The notes under the pieces were generated by a model that saw nothing but the letters and a program-made list of their open reading frames with translations, made no database searches and was not told the DNA's origin. DNA of 56,617 bases from Chitinophagaceae bacterium UBA4407. GTDB taxonomy: Bacteria > Bacteroidota > Bacteroidia > Chitinophagales > Chitinophagaceae. This document shows positions 9,325 to 18,383 of the stretch, piece after piece (the stretch's first letter is position 1; the number at the start of each line of letters is the position of its first letter). A program made the position numbers and the translations under genes. Where the stretch lies: contig DGQT01000117.1 in NCBI GenBank assembly GCA_002390845.1, positions 1 through 56,617 of the forward strand, in the 5' to 3' direction.

Positions 9325-10077
9325 TTACATTTCACTTAGTTTTTTTAAGAACTCATCCTTTCTTCGTGTAGAAACTTCTATTTCAACATTATCTGCCATA
9401 ACAACAGAACCACCTTTTCCCTTGTTGTAACTTTTTACAAATGCCAGGTTGAGCAGGTGCGAATTGTGTACCCTGAAGAAATTGTAGCTTCCAAGTAATT
9501 CTTCAAATTCCTTTAAGGTTTTGGCTACAGTAAGCTTCTGTTTATCTTTTAAAAAAATGGTTGTGTAATTGATCTCGCTCTGGCAACGAAGAATATCACT
9601 CACCTGTATAAAAACAAAACCGTTAACGGTGGCGATACTGATTCTTTTTGCTGAGCCCTGTGTGTTTTTCAGGTTGTGAAAAAGGACTTCCATTTTTTTT
9701 GAAATTTCATTTTTTTCTATTTTTTGTTTCAGCTTGTTAACGGCTTGCGTAAGATCATCCGGGTCGATGGGTTTTAATAAATAATCAACAGCGCTGAACT
9801 TAATGGCCTGCAAGGCATAACGTTCATACGCAGTTGTAAAGATCACTGAAAAGTTTATTTCGTTTAATTGCTTCAGCAGATCGAAACCCGTTTTTTCGTG
9901 TATCTGCACATCCAGGAAAACAAGATCGGGCTGTAGTTTTTTTATGGCTATTATGCCTTCTTCCACTGTTTTAAAAGTGCCCATCAGGTGCACAGATTCG
10001 CTGCAGCTTTCTGCAAGCAAACCGCTTAACCTGTCAATGCAATGCTGCTCATCATCAACTATAATTGTACGAATCAT
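9325..10077 (-). CDS. LytTR family response regulator
   Basis: A 250-residue two-component regulator. The receiver domain (residues 1-120) has the acidic pair in IIVDDE, the phosphoacceptor D56 (LVFLDVQ) and the conserved lysine in YLLKPI. The C-terminal LytTR DNA-binding domain (about 145-248) carries INYTTIFLKD and FFRVHNSHLLNL. It follows the histidine kinase gene by 9 bp, so the two are co-transcribed and almost certainly partners. Members usually bind paired direct repeats upstream of envelope or stress genes; the target here is unknown. Confidence 0.95.
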   Translation of the reverse strand: MIRTIIVDDEQHCIDRLSGLLAESCSESVHLMGTFKTVEEGIIAIKKLQPDLVFLDVQIHEKTGFDLLKQLNEINFSVIFTTAYERYALQAIKFSAVDYLLKPIDPDDLTQAVNKLKQKIEKNEISKKMEVLFHNLKNTQGSAKRISIATVNGFVFIQVSDILRCQSEINYTTIFLKDKQKLTVAKTLKEFEELLGSYNFFRVHNSHLLNLAFVKSYNKGKGGSVVMADNVEIEVSTRRKDEFLKKLSEM

Positions 10078-10086
10078 ATCGGTATA

Positions 10087-12192
10087 TTAAAAGCTAAGCT
10101 CCAAAGGGATTTTTACTTCTACACGCAACCCCTCTGCAAGATCGGATAACTCAATGGCAGCTTTTGATTTTTTTAATTTATTAATAATATCAATTCGAGC
10201 TTTGGTAATTTTCATACCAAGTGATTTTCGTTCCAGGTTTGGCTTTTCCGTATTTCTGCTGCGTTCTCTGCCTATGCCATTGTCTTCTACAATACAGTTG
10301 AGCAGGTCGCCTTCTTTTTTAATATGTATCAGTATTTTTCCCTGACCTTCTTTTTTTGAAATACCGTGCCAGATACTGTTTTCAACAAAGGGCTGCAGGA
10401 TTAGTGGGGGTATCATTGTGTTCTCTTGATCGATATCTTCTTCTATAATTATTTGATAACTGAATTTATTTTTCATTCGCATTGATTCAAGCTGCATATA
10501 TAATTCCAATGCTTTTAAATCTTCGTAAAGACTTACTTCTTTTTGTTCGGAGTTTTCAAGTATCATACGCATCAACTTTGCAAAACGTGTTAAGTAATAA
10601 TCGGCTGCTTTGATATCATTTTTAGAAACATAATCGCTGATTGAGTTCAGCGAATTGAAAATAAAATGCGGGTTCATCTGGCTGCGCAATGCTTTCATTT
10701 CTGTATCGGCTACCTCTGTTTTAAATTCTGCATCTTTTTGCTGTTGTTGTGCATCACGTTTTCTTTTATAAAAAACAAAGACTGATATAGCAGCAATTAA
10801 CAAAACAACTGCTCCTGCAATAGTGGCATTTTTTACGGTTTGCTGCTGTTTTATTTCAGCCGTGGCAATAATTTGCTTCCTGTCAGTTTCAGCTTTGGTA
10901 AGTGCTTCTTTTTTATCAAACTCAAATTGCATTTCCTGCCGTGTAGTCTTTTGCTTTGTTTCATCATTCAAGGCACTGTCTTTAAAAGCAACTGATTGTT
11001 TGTAGGAAGTGAGCGCCTTTACAAAATTTCCTTGTTTTTCATAAGCCTTACTCATTAATTCAAGTGTAGCTGCCTGCTTGATAAGTGAACCGGTTTTTGC
11101 GGCGAGTTTAATGCTTTGCTCAAGGTATTTATTTACTGTTGCATTGCGGTTAGCAGGCGCTATTCCATGGCTTAACAGGAACGCATCAGGGGCCTGCATA
11201 AAAAGGCTGCCAATACCATCCAGTATGGCAGACATTTTATATTCATCCGTATAAGATTCACAAATTTGCAATGCCCGCTGCAGATAATTTAAAGAAGTAT
11301 CATACTGTTTCATTTTCAGAGAAATCACAGCGCTGTTCATAAGCGTGGCTGCCATATTGCGCTGATCGTTTGAAATTTTGTAAAGAGCCAGTGCTTTTTG
11401 ATAATACTCAAGTGCTTTATCCAGATTCTTCATTTCATCGTAAGTGTTGCCAAGGTTGTCATAATCATGTGCAAGGTTTTCTTTGTTATCTGTTAATTCA
11501 TCGGCTTTTACAGCCTGCAGGTGATATTGCAGCGATTTGGAAAAATCTGATAAATGATAATACACATTACCAATATTGGTTAACACCATTGAATTGGGTT
11601 CACCAGAATTTATTTGAGTATAAATTTTAAGTGCCCTAAAATAACTTTCAAGCGATGCGGGATAGGCACCCAGGCGCAAATAACTGTTGCCAATACTGTT
11701 TAGCACATCGGCCTGCTCCTGTAATTTGTTTAGCTGTTCGTAAAGTTTTAAAGCCGCCGTATGACTTTTCAGCGCTTCATAATAGTTGGCAATATCAAAA
11801 TATATATAGCCCATATTAAACAGTAAGTCTGCGGCATGTTGCTGATCGCCGGCCTTTGTATAAATATCCAGTGCCTGGTTAAGCACAATGAATGCCAGGC
11901 TGTCTTTGCCCAACTTATGGTAGCTTATGCCTTTTGTAGTTAGTGCAGAAGCTACTTTAATTTGATCGTTTAATTTTCTTGCAAGTTCAATGGCTTGATC
12001 TGCTGTTTGAAGGGCTTTTTCAGGATCGCTGTTATTGTAAGTGCGGGCAATATTTTTTAAAAGAAAATAGCGGGTTGTGTCCTGCTGCGTATGCTTATTC
12101 AATTCATTGATCAATGAATCTATTTTTTTTTGCTGTGCAAATGAAGCCATGCTGACAGAACAAAAAAAAGCAAGCAGTATATTTTTTCTCAT
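10087..12192 (-). CDS. LytS-type sensor histidine kinase with N-terminal TPR domain
   Basis: A 701-residue membrane sensor. A signal peptide (1-19, ending SFAQQ) is followed by about ten tetratricopeptide repeats (about 20-400), which should lie in the periplasm. One transmembrane helix (near 452-475, AGAVVLLIAAISVFVFYKRK) is followed by a short coiled coil. The kinase core is of the His_kinase family, with the phosphorylated histidine in MNPHFIFNSLNS and an ATPase with FVENSIWHG and EDNGIGRERS. The partner regulator is 9 bp downstream. TPR-LytS sensors are typical of Bacteroidota; the ligand is not known. Confidence 0.94.
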   Translation of the reverse strand: MRKNILLAFFCSVSMASFAQQKKIDSLINELNKHTQQDTTRYFLLKNIARTYNNSDPEKALQTADQAIELARKLNDQIKVASALTTKGISYHKLGKDSLAFIVLNQALDIYTKAGDQQHAADLLFNMGYIYFDIANYYEALKSHTAALKLYEQLNKLQEQADVLNSIGNSYLRLGAYPASLESYFRALKIYTQINSGEPNSMVLTNIGNVYYHLSDFSKSLQYHLQAVKADELTDNKENLAHDYDNLGNTYDEMKNLDKALEYYQKALALYKISNDQRNMAATLMNSAVISLKMKQYDTSLNYLQRALQICESYTDEYKMSAILDGIGSLFMQAPDAFLLSHGIAPANRNATVNKYLEQSIKLAAKTGSLIKQAATLELMSKAYEKQGNFVKALTSYKQSVAFKDSALNDETKQKTTRQEMQFEFDKKEALTKAETDRKQIIATAEIKQQQTVKNATIAGAVVLLIAAISVFVFYKRKRDAQQQQKDAEFKTEVADTEMKALRSQMNPHFIFNSLNSISDYVSKNDIKAADYYLTRFAKLMRMILENSEQKEVSLYEDLKALELYMQLESMRMKNKFSYQIIIEEDIDQENTMIPPLILQPFVENSIWHGISKKEGQGKILIHIKKEGDLLNCIVEDNGIGRERSRNTEKPNLERKSLGMKITKARIDIINKLKKSKAAIELSDLAEGLRVEVKIPLELSF

Positions 12193-12220
12193 GTAAGATG
12201 TTGTTTAAAAATGATTTTGA

Positions 12221-12496
12221 TACCAACTATGGTTTTCATGGCATCTTCGTTGCGTCGCAATCCGTTCGTCTGCTGTAAAAGTGGCATCGCCTGGTTTCAT
12301 GTCAAACAGTACAAACTAAATTTAAACAGCTTCCGGGATGTTGTCTACAATGAAAACAGTTTCTATTAAAATAACGGAACCGGTAAAAACATTGTTGGTG
12401 GCATTGGCACGGCTGTTAGAAGCACAATAAATAATCAGAATGTACAAGTGAGTGACACAACGAAAGCTTCATGCATGCACATTTGCCCGGCACAAT
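12221..12496. repeat. Complete palindromic element with mixed arms (class C left, class B right)
   Basis: The left core is TTGCGTCGCAATCCGTTCG (12250-12268) and the right core is GTACAAGTGAGTGACACAA (12442-12460). The outer right end is TTGCCCGGCAC. The arms belong to different sequence classes. It sits between a divergent gene pair (kinase start and beta-helix protein start), not at gene ends. The interior holds a short open frame (12350-12430). Confidence 0.85.
12350..12430 (+). CDS. Possible micro-ORF of 26 residues inside the element
   Basis: ATG at 12350 (or 12338) opens a frame reading MKTVSIKITEPVKTLLVALA and ending RLLEAQ. A beta strand followed by an amphipathic helix would resemble the start of a ribbon-helix-helix antitoxin. 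It may be a decayed antitoxin gene, a real small protein, or chance. No toxin gene is next to it. Confidence 0.25.
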   Translation: MKTVSIKITEPVKTLLVALARLLEAQ

Positions 12497-12664
12497 ATTT
12501 TATTTGTATTCTTTAATCAATCAAAAGATAAAATTTATTGAGCACTTATCTGGCTTTTTGTTGCAAAAAATAAACGGAACACTTCAAATAATAAGTGGTG
12601 CTTGCTTAAACCCTAACTGTGATGCATCTTTACGATACGAATTTTTACAATTAAAATATACACA

Positions 12665-13771
12665 ATGAAAAAGTTATTCATTTTTACAGTTTGCACAATG
12701 GCAGCCATTATTACAAATGCAACCATTCGCACGGTGTGCAATGTTCCTTCGCCATCAGCACAATTCAGCTCTATACAAGCCGCTGTGGACAGCAGTGCGA
12801 CCGGCGATACGGTTTTGGTACAAGGCAGCGGCACACCTTATGCCTCATTTGTTATTGCTGATAAAAGACTGGTAGTTATTGGCCCGGGATGGAAGCCTTT
12901 AAGAAACCTGCCACAACTTACGGCCGATCTTCAAAACTGTACCATTACCGGCCCGGCTTCCAGTGGAACAGAGATACAGGGACTTACTTTCAGGGATGGT
13001 TTTAATTACGGATTAAACATACAGGCTGGTGTGATCATCAGCAACATAAGGATCATAAGAAATCATTTTTTAAAAAGCATTGTAATAGGTGGCTCCGGAA
13101 CGGGCATTTATAGTGGTTACCTGTTTGAGGGTAATTGGTTTGACGGAGTTACCATTCAGGCGGGGGCTTATGGTGGGGGTAGTTATTCGAATTTTATTAT
13201 TCAGAATAATATTTTTTACAACGCCTCACTTACGCAGTTTGGTAAGACAAGCAATATGATTCTTGATCACAATTTATTCTATTCTTCGGGGCTTTTTTAT
13301 CCATTCGGAACAAATGCAAGCTATCCCAGCAAAAATTTTACGGTTCAGAATAATATTTTCTGCAGGGCTGAACCGGTTTACGGCTCCAGCGGAACAGGCG
13401 GTGCTACAAATTGTGTTTTTAAGAACAACATCACATTCAATACAAACGCAACTGCACCGTGGACGCTGAATGGCAACATTGATGGCGGTGGCAACGTGCT
13501 AAACCAAGACCCGCTGATGGCTTCGCAAACACAGGTAAACAGCGGTGTGGATGATCCCTTGCTTAGCTTCATTATTACATCGGGACCAGCCAATAATAAA
13601 GCCACCGATGGAAAAGATATGGGCCTGCTTTACAACCCTGCCGGCAGTCTTAACTGGGCCAATAGCCGAAGCAGCAGGTTGCCTTATGTTTATAATGTAA
13701 TCATTGCAAATTCAACGATTGCGCCGGGCGGCACATTAAATGTTTCTGTTGAGGCAAGAAAAACAAATTAA
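12665..13771 (+). CDS. Secreted right-handed parallel beta-helix protein
   Basis: A 368-residue exported protein with a signal peptide (1-19, ending ITNA). The body repeats short asparagine-rich rungs such as NFIIQNNIF, NMILDHNLF, NFTVQNNIF and NCVFKNNITF, the pattern of pectate-lyase-like parallel beta helices. The N-terminal FSSIQAAVDSSATGDTVLV is a common entry to such folds. No catalytic residues of a known lyase can be assigned. It lacks a clear T9SS sorting domain of its own, though the next gene, 37 bp downstream and probably co-transcribed, encodes one. Confidence 0.82.
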   Translation: MKKLFIFTVCTMAAIITNATIRTVCNVPSPSAQFSSIQAAVDSSATGDTVLVQGSGTPYASFVIADKRLVVIGPGWKPLRNLPQLTADLQNCTITGPASSGTEIQGLTFRDGFNYGLNIQAGVIISNIRIIRNHFLKSIVIGGSGTGIYSGYLFEGNWFDGVTIQAGAYGGGSYSNFIIQNNIFYNASLTQFGKTSNMILDHNLFYSSGLFYPFGTNASYPSKNFTVQNNIFCRAEPVYGSSGTGGATNCVFKNNITFNTNATAPWTLNGNIDGGGNVLNQDPLMASQTQVNSGVDDPLLSFIITSGPANNKATDGKDMGLLYNPAGSLNWANSRSSRLPYVYNVIIANSTIAPGGTLNVSVEARKTN

Positions 13772-13808
13772 GCAAACCGGTATAAGAATTACCCTCAAAA
13801 ATATTTTT

Positions 13809-15062
13809 ATGAAACAGATCATTGCTGCGATACTCGTTCTTTGTTTCTGCATACCCGCAAGTGCACAGAAAATAAAAAAGATGGAGTATTTTTTTGATGC
13901 CGATCCCGGCGTAGGTAAAGCAAAACCCTTTCCTGTTGCTGCAAGTGACACTGTAAATATTACTGCTGATATACCCATTAATAATCTTACCAAAGGTCTG
14001 CATGCGTTGTATATGCGTGCAAAAAGCGATACAGGTTGGGGGCTTACAGAAGCAGTGTTGTTTACTGTGTACGATTCATTATTAACCTTGCCGGTTTCGA
14101 AAGAAGAATATTTTTTCGATAATGATCCGGGTGTTGGTAAAGCAACATCTGTTGCAATAAATTCCACTGACACATTAAAGGCCGTGCAGTCACTACCAAC
14201 AGGTGCTTTACCCGAAGGCTTTCACACATTGTATGTTCGCGTTGGCAACAATGGTGGTTACTATTCGCTTACAGAAAATGCGTCTTTCTATGTTACCGGT
14301 TTTGCATCAAACGCTGCAAAGATCAGTGGGGCAGAATATTTTATTGATACAGATCCCGGTGTTGGCAAAGCAAAAAAATTAAACACCGGTGCACAAACAG
14401 ATACACTGCTTACGAGTTATAACCTGCAGGTTCCGGCTGGCCTCGATACTGCTATTAATCATTACCTGTGCATCAGGGTTAAAGATGCAGCGGGTGCATG
14501 GAGCCTATTTACGTTCGACACTTTTAAGGTTAAAGTAAATGCGGCTTTTGCTATGCTTAACATCAATGCATCGAAAGAAACTTCAAAGGCAGTTATTCAA
14601 TGGCAAACCATAAACAGCGATGCGGTTAATTATACAGTTGAAAAAAGTACCAACGGGATTGATTTTACTGAACTTAATAATGTTATATCTAAAGGCTCGT
14701 CACAAACTTATAATGCGAAAGATGCAGCACCTGTTAAAGGAATAAATTTCTACCGCATCAAACAAACCAATGCAGCCGGAGATGTAAGTTACAGCAGCAT
14801 TGCAAAGGTTTTATTTCAAGAAGCAGATCCGGTAATGCTGTATCCCAATCCTGCAAAGGATTTTGTAAATCTTCGTTTTAAAACAACCGGTAAAATATTA
14901 TTCATCAATGTGTTTAACAGCGCAGGACAGAATGTAAAAATGTTAACTACTACTGCTACTGAAAATATACAATTGAATGTAAGCAGCTTTGCTTCCGGAA
15001 CCTACGTGTTACACATCAGTGATGGTGAAAAAACTTTTACTGCTAAGTTGGTAAAACAATAA
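13809..15062 (+). CDS. T9SS sorting-domain protein with DPGVGK repeats
   Basis: A 417-residue exported protein. The signal peptide (about 1-19, ending ASA) is followed by three repeats of about 100 residues, each beginning with a variant of EYFFDxDPGVGKA (near residues 26, 100 and 177). A fibronectin-like region (about 270-340) follows, then a T9SS type A sorting domain (YPNPAKDFVNLRF to the end). The ATG at 13809 is chosen over the open frame from 13740 because it begins MKQIIAAILV and clears the upstream gene. The function of the DPGVGK repeat is not known to me. Confidence 0.85.
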   Translation: MKQIIAAILVLCFCIPASAQKIKKMEYFFDADPGVGKAKPFPVAASDTVNITADIPINNLTKGLHALYMRAKSDTGWGLTEAVLFTVYDSLLTLPVSKEEYFFDNDPGVGKATSVAINSTDTLKAVQSLPTGALPEGFHTLYVRVGNNGGYYSLTENASFYVTGFASNAAKISGAEYFIDTDPGVGKAKKLNTGAQTDTLLTSYNLQVPAGLDTAINHYLCIRVKDAAGAWSLFTFDTFKVKVNAAFAMLNINASKETSKAVIQWQTINSDAVNYTVEKSTNGIDFTELNNVISKGSSQTYNAKDAAPVKGINFYRIKQTNAAGDVSYSSIAKVLFQEADPVMLYPNPAKDFVNLRFKTTGKILFINVFNSAGQNVKMLTTTATENIQLNVSSFASGTYVLHISDGEKTFTAKLVKQ

Positions 15063-15071
15063 AGACATTAT

Positions 15072-15131
15072 GAGCCGGGCATTGGTTTTTTATGGGATCA
15101 ACTGTTGCGTCGCACACTTGTACGTTCGGAT
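15072..15131 (+). repeat. Single L module (class A)
   Basis: Outer end GAGCCGGGC (15073), core TTGCGTCGCACACTTGTAC (15106-15124), inner GTTCGGA. It begins 10 bp after the plus-strand stop. The facing R module is at 17361, beyond the next gene. Confidence 0.88.
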
Positions 15132-15174
15132 TATAAGGCAGCTTGCAACAACGAGCAATACAAAATCAAATATG

Positions 15175-15273
15175 AATGATGAATTATGAGTTATGAAATA
15201 TGGGGAAATAAAAAATGAAAAACGATCATTCAACTATACTTCCTCAACATTCATAATTCATAACTCATCATTC
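15175..15273. repeat. Inverted repeat of 24-bp arms
   Basis: The arm at 15175-15198 and the arm at 15250-15273 are complementary at 22 of 24 positions. They are built from short ATGA/ATTATGA units around a 51-bp loop. The right arm ends 5 bp before the stop of the minus-strand gene. It may act as a weak 3' hairpin. Confidence 0.7.
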
Positions 15274-15277
15274 CTAA

Positions 15278-17158
15278 TTATTCTTTCACAAACATCTTAC
15301 TAACCACCTCACCTCCATTCTCAATTCTCAAAATATAACTCCCCGCTTTCAACTGACTGATGTTTAAGTTATAACTGCTGCCTGTAAACTCAGCAGCAAG
15401 CCTTCTGTTGCCACTAACATCTGTAATAACGAGTGTTGTATTTGCTGCAATGGATAAGCCCGACAATTGCAAATTATCTTTTACAGGGTTGGGAAATATT
15501 TTTACAGAAGCTGAATTCTGGCTTTCTATGTTTTCTTTAGAAGAAGTATTTAATGCAAATAATATATCATCATTTTTTATAGTACATTCCGCACTTACAT
15601 GTTCACCAAGTATGGCGTTAACAGGATTGCTTAATACCAATGAAAACTTTTCGTTGTTTTCCTTTATGCTGTCTCCTATTATGTTTACTTCAATATTTTT
15701 TGATGTTTGGCCAGCTTTAATTGTTACTGTTCCTGACTTAGCTTTATAATCCGATCCTGCGATAGCAGTACCATCTTTTGTTGCTATGTTTACTGAAATA
15801 TCTTTTGATGAAGGTTGACTAAGAATGATTTTAAAATTGGCTTTAGTAATACCCGTATTACCTTCAACTACTTTTTCATTTTTTTTGAAGCTTATTGTAA
15901 TGGGTAATATATCAGTGTAACGGGCAAGAGCAAAACTATTGTAATCACCAGCGGAAAGTTGCGATCCTGCAATGACGATTTTTCCATCAGGCTGTAAAGC
16001 CGCGTCTGAAGCGTTTTCATCTCCACCCATATCAGTTAGCTGTATTCCTCCTTGTCCAAACTGTTGGTTCAATGCGCCATCTTTAGTATAACTAACCAGT
16101 ATAAAATCTTCTCCCCTTGCAGCAACAAAAATTTTATCATTCGTCAATAATAATTTTTTACCTGTTGAAAATTGTGCGGGGATTTCTGTAAGAACTTTTC
16201 CACCTGTTCCAAAACTTGTATCAATAGCACCATTTGCAAAATATCGTATCATACATATACTTCCTTCCTGACCAGGTGCTCCTCCTGCTTTGCCTGTTCC
16301 TATAATTTTCCCATCAGCTTGCAATGCAATATCTTCAAGGTAATCGCCACCAACTCCAAAGTCGGTGTACACTGATCCGTTGGTTCCAAAAGAACTATCC
16401 GTTTTCCCATTTGACTGAAACCTGGACACCATAAATCTATCGCCGTTACCGGCTCTGTTTATCCCTCCCACAACTATTCTTCCATCAGTTTGTAATGCCA
16501 AAGAATATGCTGGCCCTGTGTTTAATTTTTTTATCCACCCATATCCATATATCCCAAAAGGTAAATCCGGGGTTCCATCAGAATTATATCTTGCTAAAAG
16601 TACTGTACCACCACTTTCGCCCGCTACAATTATTTTGCCATCTGGTTGAATTGCGGCGGATCTTCCAAAATCATTATCATCAAAAAAATCACTTACCACA
16701 ACGCCCTTATTTCCAAAGCCAGTATCTAACGATCCATCAATATTATACCTAACCAATATTACGTTGTAGTTTCCATAAGTACCGTTATCACGAGAACCAT
16801 TTCCAACTATTAGTATTTGTCCATTATTTTGAATAAGTAAAACATTTGCTTGTGCATATTTGATAGCAAAGCCTGGCTCAAGATCAGTTAATACAATGCC
16901 ATTTACACCAAATGCTGAATCCAGAACCCCATTGAATTTATACCGGGCAATTATAGCTCCCTTGTTATTAAAACTTGTATTTGAAGTACCTGCTACTAAA
17001 ATTTTCCCATCAGCCTGTAAAGCCGTACAATTTGCTCTTCCAATACCAATATTTATTATTGTGCCATTCACCCCAAAACTGCTGTCTAATGAACCCGGTT
17101 GTGCAAAACTAAAATTCACAATAAAAATGAAACTGGTTAAAGTAGTAATTGTTTTCAT
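15278..17158 (-). CDS. Secreted delta-60 repeat protein with Calx-beta and T9SS sorting domains
   Basis: A 626-residue exported protein. The signal peptide ends SFAQ near residue 19. Seven repeats of the delta-60 / DUF5122 type follow (GSLDSSFGVNG, then LQADGKILVAG, and variants), a predicted beta-propeller of about 390 residues. A Calx-beta domain (about 420-525, NVATKDGTAIAGSDYKA type) and a T9SS type A sorting domain (IFPNPVKDNLQLSG to the end) complete it. The ATG at 17158 is preferred over a GTG two codons upstream. The role is probably surface adhesion or display; no enzyme motif is seen. Confidence 0.9.
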   Translation of the reverse strand: MKTITTLTSFIFIVNFSFAQPGSLDSSFGVNGTIINIGIGRANCTALQADGKILVAGTSNTSFNNKGAIIARYKFNGVLDSAFGVNGIVLTDLEPGFAIKYAQANVLLIQNNGQILIVGNGSRDNGTYGNYNVILVRYNIDGSLDTGFGNKGVVVSDFFDDNDFGRSAAIQPDGKIIVAGESGGTVLLARYNSDGTPDLPFGIYGYGWIKKLNTGPAYSLALQTDGRIVVGGINRAGNGDRFMVSRFQSNGKTDSSFGTNGSVYTDFGVGGDYLEDIALQADGKIIGTGKAGGAPGQEGSICMIRYFANGAIDTSFGTGGKVLTEIPAQFSTGKKLLLTNDKIFVAARGEDFILVSYTKDGALNQQFGQGGIQLTDMGGDENASDAALQPDGKIVIAGSQLSAGDYNSFALARYTDILPITISFKKNEKVVEGNTGITKANFKIILSQPSSKDISVNIATKDGTAIAGSDYKAKSGTVTIKAGQTSKNIEVNIIGDSIKENNEKFSLVLSNPVNAILGEHVSAECTIKNDDILFALNTSSKENIESQNSASVKIFPNPVKDNLQLSGLSIAANTTLVITDVSGNRRLAAEFTGSSYNLNISQLKAGSYILRIENGGEVVSKMFVKE

Positions 17159-17261
17159 AAGCACGTTATTTAAGGTAAGCGAAACTGGTTTGGTTGCATT
17201 ATAAACTTAGCAGAAAAAAATAATATTACAGATTAAATGTTTTAAACAATCTTTTTTTGCT

Positions 17262-17352
17262 CGTCATTGTGAGGCCTCCGAAGCAATCTGTGGACTCCAT
17301 TAAAACCTTTTCAAATAAGTGAGTGCAGATTGCTTCGTGCCTCGCAATGACG
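17262..17352. repeat. Palindromic intergenic repeat of the CGTCATTGCGAGG type
   Basis: CGTCATTGTGAGGC (17262-17275) pairs with GCCTCGCAATGACG (17339-17352), and GAAGCAATCTG (17280-17290) pairs with CAGATTGCTTC (17326-17336). Repeats of this type are widespread in many bacterial genomes. It abuts the next module. Confidence 0.85.
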
Positions 17353-17360
17353 CACGATTT

Positions 17361-17452
17361 ATCCGAACGTACAAGTACGCCGCCGCTCAAGGCTATGGCG
17401 TACAAGTGTGCGACGCAACAATGCTTCATGCTTAGTCAATAGTTGGGCTCAT
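17361..17452 (-). repeat. Single R module with a 31-bp internal duplication (class A)
   Basis: Core GTACAAGTGTGCGACGCAA (17400-17418), outer end AGTTGGGCTCA. CGTACAAGT occurs twice, at 17368-17376 and 17399-17407. The 22 bp between the copies form an inverted repeat with them (TACGCC and GGCGTA). It ends 5 bp before the stop of the minus-strand Ada-like gene. Confidence 0.85.
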
Positions 17453-17456
17453 AATT

Positions 17457-18305
17457 TTATTGTATTAAATCTGCTTTTGCTGCTTCCCAGCCGATGATTG
17501 CAGTTTTGCGAATGCTACCCCAATGATATTGCCCAAACGAGCCGGTAGATTGAATAACGCGATGGCAGGGAATTAAGAATGCCACAGGGTTATCGCCGAT
17601 TGCAGTACCCACCGCACGGGAGGCTTTGGGCTTGTCGATGGCCGCGGCAAGGTTACCATAAGTTGATAATTTCCCCATCGGTATTTTTAACAAAGCTTCC
17701 CAAACTTTTAGCTGGAAATCTGTGCCTTTAAGATGCAGTTTTATCTGATCAAGTTTACTCCAGTCGTGGGTAAAAATGTAGAGTGCATTTTGTTGAATCA
17801 TATCCACCACCTGCTTCAACTGTGCGTTTGGAAAATTATTTTTAAACTCCATTAAAGCCTTATGTTCATCATCTGCAAAAGCAATATGGCAAATGCCTTT
17901 TGCGGTTGATGTAACAAGGATATTTCCAAAAGGGCTTTCTGCAAAACTGTAATTGATCGAAAGATTTTCACCACCGTTTTTATATTCACCGGGTGTCATG
18001 CCCTCGATTTTTACAAACATGTCGTGCAATCTTCCCGTACCTGAAAGGCCGGTTTCAAAAGCTGCATCGAACAATGAAATTTTATTCGCTTTTAAGATGG
18101 TTTTTGCATGCTCCAAACTTAAATACTGCAAGAATTTTTTAGGGCTTACACCAGCCCATTCTTTAAACAATTTTTGAAAATGAAAGGGGCTTAAATGTAC
18201 CTGTGCAGCAACGGCATCAAGATCGGGTTGCTCTTTAAAATTTTGATGTATATATTGTATTGCATCTGCAATGCGCTGGTAATTGATGGTTTCCTGTGTA
18301 CTCAT
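17457..18305 (-). CDS. AraC-HTH / O6-alkylguanine-DNA alkyltransferase fusion (Ada-like)
   Basis: A 282-residue fusion. Residues 1-110 form an AraC-type DNA-binding domain (LSPFHFQKLFKEWAGVSPKK). Residues 115-280 form a methylated-DNA-protein-cysteine methyltransferase with the acceptor C247 in the PCHRV motif and the family segment LLKIPMGKLSTYGNLA. The zinc-binding, phosphotriester-repairing N-terminal domain of E. coli Ada is absent. It therefore should repair O6-alkylguanine irreversibly and may also regulate transcription, but it lacks the usual Ada sensor. The frame starts at a clean ATG. Confidence 0.94.
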   Translation of the reverse strand: MSTQETINYQRIADAIQYIHQNFKEQPDLDAVAAQVHLSPFHFQKLFKEWAGVSPKKFLQYLSLEHAKTILKANKISLFDAAFETGLSGTGRLHDMFVKIEGMTPGEYKNGGENLSINYSFAESPFGNILVTSTAKGICHIAFADDEHKALMEFKNNFPNAQLKQVVDMIQQNALYIFTHDWSKLDQIKLHLKGTDFQLKVWEALLKIPMGKLSTYGNLAAAIDKPKASRAVGTAIGDNPVAFLIPCHRVIQSTGSFGQYHWGSIRKTAIIGWEAAKADLIQ

Positions 18306-18383
18306 TTTATTATGATTGTAAGCACAAAACTATTACACGTACAAACGATATAAAACCCGAAACTTGCTGTTATTTGAAAAGTG

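Noticed and set aside
13736..14173. 145-codon frame opposite the DPGVGK protein
   Set aside because: It mirrors the repeats of the coding strand and shows repeated shadow motifs; the plus-strand gene has a signal peptide and sorting domain.
17226..17429. 67-codon minus-strand frame with CVAHLY
   Set aside because: It is only the translation of the stacked repeats at 17262 and 17361.
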